A stretch of 12,356 nucleotides of DNA. Source: Nitrospiraceae bacterium (lineage in GTDB: Bacteria; Nitrospirota; Thermodesulfovibrionia; Thermodesulfovibrionales; UBA9159). Positions 7,760 through 12,356 of the stretch are shown here, in pieces. The notes beneath the pieces are model-generated. The model had not been told where the DNA came from. It did not search any database and worked only from the letters and a program-made list of their open reading frames with translations. How positions within the stretch are numbered: position 1 is the first letter of the stretch; each line of letters opens with the position of its first letter. The stretch covers positions 1-12,356 of the forward strand of contig DMNE01000078.1 in the NCBI GenBank assembly GCA_003453735.1, read 5' to 3'. A program made the translations under genes and the position numbers.

Positions 7760-7928
7760 ATTGACAATTATGAGGCTTTTTTAAGCTCGCTCCTTAATAA
7801 TACGACCATCGAGAAAAGTTTCTCACGCATAAGAATCCGCGGGTTGAGGTGGCGGCATCTGACCGTGGCGGTTTGATAACCGGGTAACCGCAGAGGGACA
7901 AATTCATACAGAGGGAATTGATTAGAAC
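7760..7928. other. 169-bp spacer between glycosyltransferase genes
   Basis: This is the only gap within the main run of transferases. It contains GCGGTT/AACCGC (7868-7873, 7886-7891) enclosing GGTT-TGAT-AACC, and TTAAG/CTTAA around 7781-7797. Neither is followed by a T-run that would make a good terminator. TTGACA occurs at 7761-7766 but has no -10 box at the right spacing. No coding remnant was recognised. Confidence 0.4.
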
Positions 7929-9575
7929 ATGCAAGAACTGGAGAAGGTGACAAGGGAAAAGGACGCATACATAAAGCACCTTGAAAGAGCCGTCAAGGAA
8001 AGAGATGCTCAAATAGCCGATCTTCGGGAAGAGTTGGAGACCATTTACACCTCCGGCGGGTGGAGAGCTCTCCTGATTTATTACAGGGTGAGAGACACCC
8101 TATTTTCCGCTGATACGTATAGAAGGATGGTGCGGCCACTATGGCTTTTTTGGGGTGCGATCAAGGCGAAACCGCTCCGTCTCTTGACAAGGGAACACCT
8201 GAACAAGTCGGTGTTCTATGTCAGGAATTATGGTGTCAGAGCATCGGTAAGAAAGGTCCTGGAAAAGCTGAATTCGGGGACCGCCCCTTTTTCCCGTAAG
8301 CCAAATGTCCCGGTGCTCAAGCTGTCAGAAATAGAAGAGGATGAAGTAATGCCGTGTGAAGATGCTACGGTATCTGTTGTAATTCCGGTAAAGAATGCCG
8401 GCAGCGATTTTGATCTCCTTTTATCCACACTGAGAGAACAGAAAGGGCTACAGGCTATGGAGATTATCGTTGTCGACTCGGGCAGCTCGGATAAAACCTT
8501 AGAGATAGCAAAAAAGTATGGAGCAAGGATAATAGAGATTGCAGCAGAGAAGTTTTCCCATTCCTACGCGAGAAATATCGGAGCAGAAAGCACTTCGGGC
8601 AATTACATTTTTTTTACCGTGCAGGATGCCCTCCCCCCCTCCAGGCTCTTTCTCTATGAACTCCTTGGCGTCTTGCAGAAGAACGATATCGTTGCTGTCT
8701 CCTGTGCGGAATTCCCCAGAGAAGATAGCGATCTGTTTTATGGGGCGCTGATCTGGAATCATTACCGATTCCTTGAAGTCGATAAACATGATCGAATACT
8801 GTCGCTGCCTGAAGTCGAAACGAATATCAGTCTTCGGAAAAACGGACAGATATCAGATTTGGCCTGCCTAATATCCCGGAACGTTTTCAAGCAGTACCAG
8901 TACCGACGTGATTATGCTGAGGACCTGGACCTCGGGATAAGGCTTATAAAGGACGGCTATAGCATTGCGTTTATGAATTCCATTAAGATCATTCATTCTC
9001 ACAACCGGCCGCCCTCTTTTTTCTTAAGGAGGGGCTATGTGGATAATCTGTTCTTGACCGATATCTTTCCGGATTATCATGCGCCTGCATTAGAGGGACC
9101 CCGATTATTCAGAGATATCATCCTGACACATTCTGCGATAAACTGCCTGGTGAGTGAAGACTTCAGCCACGTAAAGACTCCGCTTGAGGTAAAGGAGTTG
9201 TTTGAGGTGGTTGCTCGAAGGCTGCGCCCTTTTCCTTATCAAAAAAATACCTTGCCCTCAGACTATCATGACTGCCCGCATACGGATGAGGGATTCAAGT
9301 CTTTTCTCCTGGGGATCGCTGAAAGGTGTCATTGGCCAGAGGGAGGCGCTGCATATGACGGTATCCTCATTTTTGCGGTGTTCAATTTTCTGGATCCGGT
9401 TAAAGAATACATGGCGTCGTCATACGAAATCATCGATGACACTGTTTTAGAAGACTTCAAGTCGCTCATGGTTAAGGTTTTCGCCTTGCAGTGCGGGGCC
9501 CATCTTGCCTACTGCTATTTGAATGGCGACAGTGCTGTCAAGGAGTTACACGAGGACTTGAAAGGGGGAGTCTAG
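7929..9575 (+). CDS. GT2 glycosyltransferase (rhamnosyltransferase-like) with N-terminal coiled coil
   Basis: This is a 548-residue protein. Residues 1-39 are a charged heptad-like helix (coiled coil), followed by GGWRALLIYYRVRDTLF (43-59), a module also present inside the upstream 1395-residue transferase. The GT-A domain (about 147-375) shows VSVVIPVKNAG, VVDSGSSDKT (181-190), FSHSYARNIGAE (209-220) and VQDALPP (231-237) where many GT2 enzymes have DxD, then EDLDLGIRL (331-339). The QDA form is common in the rhamnosyltransferase branch of GT2, but the sugar is inference. Residues about 376-548 are a mostly helical tail of unrecognised function. An in-frame TAG at 7923-7925 fixes the start at or after 7929; GAGGGA lies 12 nt upstream. 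Its stop abuts the next gene's ATG. Confidence 0.9.
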   Translation: MQELEKVTREKDAYIKHLERAVKERDAQIADLREELETIYTSGGWRALLIYYRVRDTLFSADTYRRMVRPLWLFWGAIKAKPLRLLTREHLNKSVFYVRNYGVRASVRKVLEKLNSGTAPFSRKPNVPVLKLSEIEEDEVMPCEDATVSVVIPVKNAGSDFDLLLSTLREQKGLQAMEIIVVDSGSSDKTLEIAKKYGARIIEIAAEKFSHSYARNIGAESTSGNYIFFTVQDALPPSRLFLYELLGVLQKNDIVAVSCAEFPREDSDLFYGALIWNHYRFLEVDKHDRILSLPEVETNISLRKNGQISDLACLISRNVFKQYQYRRDYAEDLDLGIRLIKDGYSIAFMNSIKIIHSHNRPPSFFLRRGYVDNLFLTDIFPDYHAPALEGPRLFRDIILTHSAINCLVSEDFSHVKTPLEVKELFEVVARRLRPFPYQKNTLPSDYHDCPHTDEGFKSFLLGIAERCHWPEGGAAYDGILIFAVFNFLDPVKEYMASSYEIIDDTVLEDFKSLMVKVFALQCGAHLAYCYLNGDSAVKELHEDLKGGV

Positions 9576-10847
9576 ATGAAGATTGTCTTTTTAGTCCATC
9601 AGTTTTTTCCCGAGTACTATACCGGCACAGAGAAGTTTGTTTACAAAATGTCTTCCATGGTGCAGAAAGTGGGACACAGCGTAAGAGTACTGACATACAG
9701 TCTTTATCAAGATTCTTTTTTTGATAAAACAATGGGCGGAATCCTTTATAAAGATTTCACGTATAAAGGCGTCCCGGTCACCGCAATGCGACACAGGAAG
9801 ATACCCGAAAATGTGGGGGTTGTTTTGGGTGACAGAAGCATGAGGGCTATTGCGGAACATTTGCTGTCCAGAGAAAAACCCGATGTTGTTCATGTGGGGC
9901 ATCCTATGCGGGTGAACGAATTCATATGGGCTTCCCAGTCACTCGATATACCCTATGTTTTAACCCTGACGGATTTCTGGTTGATCTGTCCCAAGGTGAA
10001 CCTCGTCAATTCAAAGGGAGATCTCTGTGCAGGCCCTGATGAAGGAAAAACCTGCAAATACACGTGTCCGGAGTTTCACGCTGATTTCATTGCTGACAGA
10101 TCAAGGTCAGCGAGGGATATTTTATTCGGTGCGAAAAAAGTCGTATCCCCCTCCAGGTTTCTCGGCGGAGTTTTGAAAAATGCAATGGGAGCCCTCGACA
10201 TCATGGTCATAAACCATGGGATAAGCTATAGCCAGATAAAAAGGAATGACAGAAAAGCCGAAACGGGGGATCCCCTGATCTTCTGTTATGCAGGCTCGCT
10301 GAACGATCATAAAGGAGTCCATACCCTTATTGATGCCTTCAAAATGATAAAGGCCGACCATGTCGTCCTCAAAATATTCGGCTCAGGCCCCAACCCCTTA
10401 TATGTCAACAGGCTCTTGGATATGGCCAAGAGGGACAAACGAATAGAATTCTGCGGTGTCTATCCCGAAGATGATGTGGGAAATATTTTGAGTAATGTCG
10501 ACGTCGCCATAATCCCTTCACTGGTATATGAAAATTACCCGCTCGTATTGCACGAGGCACTTGCCTGCAATACACCCGTGATTGCCTCCAATATCGGCGG
10601 AATGGCCGAAAAGATTCAAGACGGCATAAATGGGTTTTCTTTTCGAGTTGGCGATGCAGAGAGCCTGAAAGCCATTATGGAAAGGATCATCAGCGGTCCT
10701 GAAATTTTAAATGACCTGAAAATAAATATAAAGAGCTCAATGGTGCCGGCGGTAGAGCAGGAGGCATATGCTTACCACAGGATCTACTGCGAGATAGGAC
10801 AACGGGAAGATCCCGGCCGTTCCAACACGATGATAGAAAAATCATGA
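9576..10847 (+). CDS. GT4-family glycosyltransferase
   Basis: This 423-residue retaining GT-B enzyme acts on a nucleotide-sugar donor at the cytoplasmic face. The N-terminal domain begins KIVFLVHQFFPEYYTGTEKF, with a loop where a glycine-rich acceptor segment is expected, then GHSVRVLTYS. The donor domain starts near YAGSLNDHKGVHTLIDAF and carries the E-x7-E motif (E319 and E327 in ENYPLVLHE), then ACNTPVIASNIGGMAE. Four cysteines at 138, 151, 160 and 164 form a C-x12-C-x8-C-x3-C cluster after the first Rossmann region. Such clusters recur in some GT4 enzymes and may bind metal, though that is inference. The ATG directly follows the TAG of the previous gene (TAGATG), with GGGGGAG 6 nt upstream, so coupling is likely. 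Confidence 0.92.
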   Translation: MKIVFLVHQFFPEYYTGTEKFVYKMSSMVQKVGHSVRVLTYSLYQDSFFDKTMGGILYKDFTYKGVPVTAMRHRKIPENVGVVLGDRSMRAIAEHLLSREKPDVVHVGHPMRVNEFIWASQSLDIPYVLTLTDFWLICPKVNLVNSKGDLCAGPDEGKTCKYTCPEFHADFIADRSRSARDILFGAKKVVSPSRFLGGVLKNAMGALDIMVINHGISYSQIKRNDRKAETGDPLIFCYAGSLNDHKGVHTLIDAFKMIKADHVVLKIFGSGPNPLYVNRLLDMAKRDKRIEFCGVYPEDDVGNILSNVDVAIIPSLVYENYPLVLHEALACNTPVIASNIGGMAEKIQDGINGFSFRVGDAESLKAIMERIISGPEILNDLKINIKSSMVPAVEQEAYAYHRIYCEIGQREDPGRSNTMIEKS

Positions 10848-10912
10848 AGGGTACTTTAGAGAAAAGACCAGAAATCCGCTTCTCGCTTAGAGATGCCAAG
10901 AAAGATCGGCTC

Positions 10913-11020
10913 TGAACTATCAGTTTAGCCAATTAAGGAGAGGATTTGGTCTCGCTTTTCGTCTTGTTCCGTCAGGAACCAGGCGAGAAGGCTTTTTACC
11001 TCATTTTTCATGATAGTTCA
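10913..11020. repeat. 10-bp inverted repeat pair, TGAACTATCA / TGATAGTTCA
   Basis: The arms at 10913-10922 and 11011-11020 are perfect reverse complements 88 nt apart and enclose a terminator-like hairpin. Each arm is also a local dyad: CTGA-ACTA-TCAG on the left and CATGA-TAGT-TCATG on the right. They could pair with each other, form two small hairpins with complementary loops, or be two protein-binding sites. No target-site duplication is visible at the outer edges. Confidence 0.55.
10950..10997 (+). terminator. candidate intrinsic terminator after the GT4 gene
   Basis: The outer stem TCTCGC (10950-10955) / GCGAGA (10983-10988) encloses GTTCC-GTCA-GGAAC (10966-10979), and a T5 run lies at 10993-10997. 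A 7-nt asymmetric bulge (TTTTCGT) separates the two stem parts. TTCTCGC at 10880-10886 is an alternative partner for GCGAGAA. Confidence 0.45.
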
Positions 11021-11022
11021 TG

Positions 11023-11057
11023 CGGGGGCTGAGTAAGGTAGAGCGCCTCCCGTTTTT
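11023..11057 (+). terminator. candidate intrinsic terminator upstream of the last GT2 gene
   Basis: CGGGGGC (11023-11029) pairs with GCC-T-CCCG (11045-11052), leaving one bulged T, and is followed at once by TTTTT (11053-11057). This all-G:C stem with a T-run is the better of two terminator candidates in the 10848-11130 spacer. It suggests that the last gene is at least partly a separate transcription unit. A further dyad, CTTCTTCA / TGAA-T-GAAG, lies at 11063-11093. Confidence 0.55.
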
Positions 11058-11130
11058 AGGTACTTCTTCATAGGCGCTGGGATCTGAATGAAGATTTGAC
11101 CGGATTTAACCTAAATAACAGGGGAAAGAG

Positions 11131-12138
11131 ATGCCGAAGGCAAGTATCATCGTCGTCAATTATAACGGGCAGGATTGCGTCATAGACTGTTTGAAAGCCC
11201 TGAAAGGGCAACTCTTTCAGGACTTTGAGATCATAGTAGTCGACAACGCCTCGTCGGATGATTCCCTGGGGGAAATCAGGAGTTTCCTGCAGAAAAGTCC
11301 CTTCACCGGTACCGTAAGAATCATTCCCCTGGAGGACAACCTGGGGTTCGCCGGCGGCAATGTGGTCGGCCTCCGTTACACAGAAGCGGAATATATCGCC
11401 CTTCTAAACAACGATGCAGAGCCTGATAGAAAGTGGCTCCACAATCTCATAAACGTGATGGATACAGAACCGAATGTCGGTATCTGCGCTTCGAAGATGA
11501 TTGTCGCCGGTTCAAGGATTATCGACAGCGCTGGCGATGGGCATGCAACATTACTCAAAGGATTCAAAAGAGGAGAAGGCGAAAGCGCAGAGAAATATGA
11601 TCTGCAGGAATATACTTTCGGAGCCTGCGCAGGAGCAGCCCTCTACAGGCGGAAAATGCTTGATGAAATAGGTTTTTTTGATAAAGAGTTTTTCTTGATC
11701 TATGAAGATACTGATCTGAATTTCGGGGCCCAGCTTGCAGGCTGGAAGGTCATGTACGTTCCAACGGCAATTGTTTCTCATAAGGTCAGATCAACAATCG
11801 GTCATATGAGCGAAATGGCAATTTTCTATTCCCTCAGAAACAGCGAACTTGTAAGGATCAAAAACCTTCCTTTCCTTCTTTTTCTGAGATGTCTCCCGGT
11901 GTTAATAATCGGCTCCATCTTCGAGTTTCTCTATTTTGCGATAAAGTATCGGAAGCCGAGGCTCTACCTAGAGGCGAAAATTGACGCTCTCAAGTCGTTA
12001 CAAGGGTCGTTAAGGAAAAGAAAATGTATTATGCAAATGATGAAGAAGGTAGACAATAAATACCTTTACAGTATCATGACCCCAGTCTGGAACAAAGAGT
12101 TTTTTACGATGAAAATCAAAAAACTTATCTACGGATAG
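11131..12138 (+). CDS. GT2 glycosyltransferase with C-terminal membrane segment (WbbL-like)
   Basis: This 335-residue protein has a GT-A domain at about 3-235: SIIVVNYNGQDC, VVDNASSDDS, DNLGFAGGN, LLNNDAEPD (N93-N94-D95 as the DxD-like metal site), and IYEDTDLNFG (190-199) with the catalytic-base region. This arrangement is typical of WbbL-like rhamnosyltransferases, but the sugar is not proven. A hydrophobic stretch at about 246-273 (FLLFLRCLPVLIIGSIFEF) and a very basic tail (RKPR, RKRKC) suggest attachment to the cytoplasmic membrane. The ATG has AGGGGA 5 nt upstream. It lies 283 bp after the GT4 gene, beyond two candidate terminators, so it may be transcribed separately. Confidence 0.92.
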   Translation: MPKASIIVVNYNGQDCVIDCLKALKGQLFQDFEIIVVDNASSDDSLGEIRSFLQKSPFTGTVRIIPLEDNLGFAGGNVVGLRYTEAEYIALLNNDAEPDRKWLHNLINVMDTEPNVGICASKMIVAGSRIIDSAGDGHATLLKGFKRGEGESAEKYDLQEYTFGACAGAALYRRKMLDEIGFFDKEFFLIYEDTDLNFGAQLAGWKVMYVPTAIVSHKVRSTIGHMSEMAIFYSLRNSELVRIKNLPFLLFLRCLPVLIIGSIFEFLYFAIKYRKPRLYLEAKIDALKSLQGSLRKRKCIMQMMKKVDNKYLYSIMTPVWNKEFFTMKIKKLIYG

Positions 12139-12163
12139 GGACGCAGCCGTTGCAGCTCAACTG

Positions 12164-12206
12164 CTTTCCACTGAAAGAAAGGCCGGGACCTTGATTCGTT
12201 TTTTTT
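12164..12206 (+). terminator. weak terminator candidate after the last GT2 gene
   Basis: Two small hairpins, CTTTC-CACT-GAAAG (12164-12177) and AAGG-CCGGGA-CCTT (12179-12192), precede a T8 run at 12199-12206. The stems are only 4-5 bp, and 6 nt separate the second from the T-run, so termination efficiency is doubtful. Confidence 0.3.
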
Positions 12207-12227
12207 GCATTCGGGTGAGGGAGAACT

Positions 12228-12321
12228 GACCTCGTTCCTGCTGCAGCGAGACCCTGCACGGAGAGGTCCCCTATCACAACAGACCTGCACCTTAAGATAA
12301 ACAGCAGCCAGTTAGTTTATC
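12228..12321. repeat. small dyads in the 3' spacer
   Basis: GACCTC (12228-12233) and GAGGTC (12263-12268) enclose CTCG/CGAG. Further on, GATAAAC (12296-12302) and GTTTATC (12315-12321) are perfect 7-bp arms around a 12-nt loop. The latter could be an operator or stem ahead of a gene beyond the window edge. No gene was found in 12139-12356. Confidence 0.35.
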
Positions 12322-12356
12322 CCTGAATCTTGCAGAGTAAAAAAATAAACCATTCG

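Noticed and set aside
7761..7766. TTGACA as a promoter for the 548-residue GT2 gene
   Set aside because: No TATAAT-like box lies 16-18 nt downstream; the first AT-rich candidate is about 28 nt away.
7760..7876. 38 open codons in frame after the stop of the 1395-residue transferase (possible readthrough tail)
   Set aside because: An open run of this length is common by chance, the peptide resembles no transferase segment, and no readthrough context was seen.
10748..10755. GGCGGTAG, the core of the ops element used by RfaH
   Set aside because: It lies inside the 3' end of the GT4 gene rather than in a leader, the following bases differ from the ops consensus, and one 8-mer match is likely by chance in 12 kb. 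A second near match, GGCGGTTTGAT at about 7867, is weaker still.
10913..11020. MITE-like mobile element
   Set aside because: The 10-bp ends are perfect inverse copies, but no target-site duplication flanks them and no second copy is in the window. It is kept only as an inverted repeat.

Overview
The window (12,356 bp) is a glycan assembly and export locus from a diderm (Gram-negative type) bacterium. A Wzm/Wzt-type ABC exporter heads a co-directional run of glycosyltransferase genes on the + strand. This is the layout of ABC-transporter-dependent O-antigen, S-layer glycan or similar surface polysaccharide clusters. Base composition is moderate, TTG/GTG starts occur, and the proteins carry no clear taxonomic marker. 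Nitrospirota- or Desulfobacterota-like bacteria would fit, but this is a guess. No tRNA, rRNA, CRISPR array, IS element or phage gene was recognised.

Layout. (1) 1-83: probable 3' end of a + strand gene whose product ends in a CxxC segment. (2) 228-803, minus strand: secreted CAP/SCP-domain protein. (3) 804-1198: divergent intergenic region with candidate promoters and small hairpins. (4) 1199-7759: tight operon of permease (wzm), ATPase with an extra C-terminal domain (wzt-like) and a 1395-residue multi-domain glycosyltransferase. The junctions are TAG directly followed by TTG, then 3 nt. (5) 7929-10847: after a 169-bp gap, two more glycosyltransferases (GT2, GT4) abut each other as TAG-ATG. 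(6) 10848-11130: a structured 283-bp spacer with a 10-bp inverted repeat and two terminator-like hairpins. (7) 11131-12138: a GT2 with a C-terminal membrane segment. (8) 12139-12356: downstream spacer with small dyads and a T8 run.

How it works together (inference from families). The large protein holds three GT-A (GT2) modules and a C-terminal GT-B module resembling WsaF-type rhamnosyltransferases. With the three separate transferases it would build a glycan on a lipid carrier at the cytoplasmic face, and Wzm/Wzt would export it. The initiating transferase and nucleotide-sugar genes are not in the window.

Most unusual points. The Wzt-like ATPase carries, in place of the usual carbohydrate-binding domain, a domain resembling a class I SAM methyltransferase that lacks the glycine-rich SAM motif. 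The big transferase gene contains a perfect 16-bp inverted repeat with a 4-nt loop inside its reading frame. Two of the transferases share a 'coiled coil, then GWR..L....RD..F' module. The 10848-11130 spacer holds two inverted copies of a TGA-N4-TCA dyad around a terminator-like hairpin.
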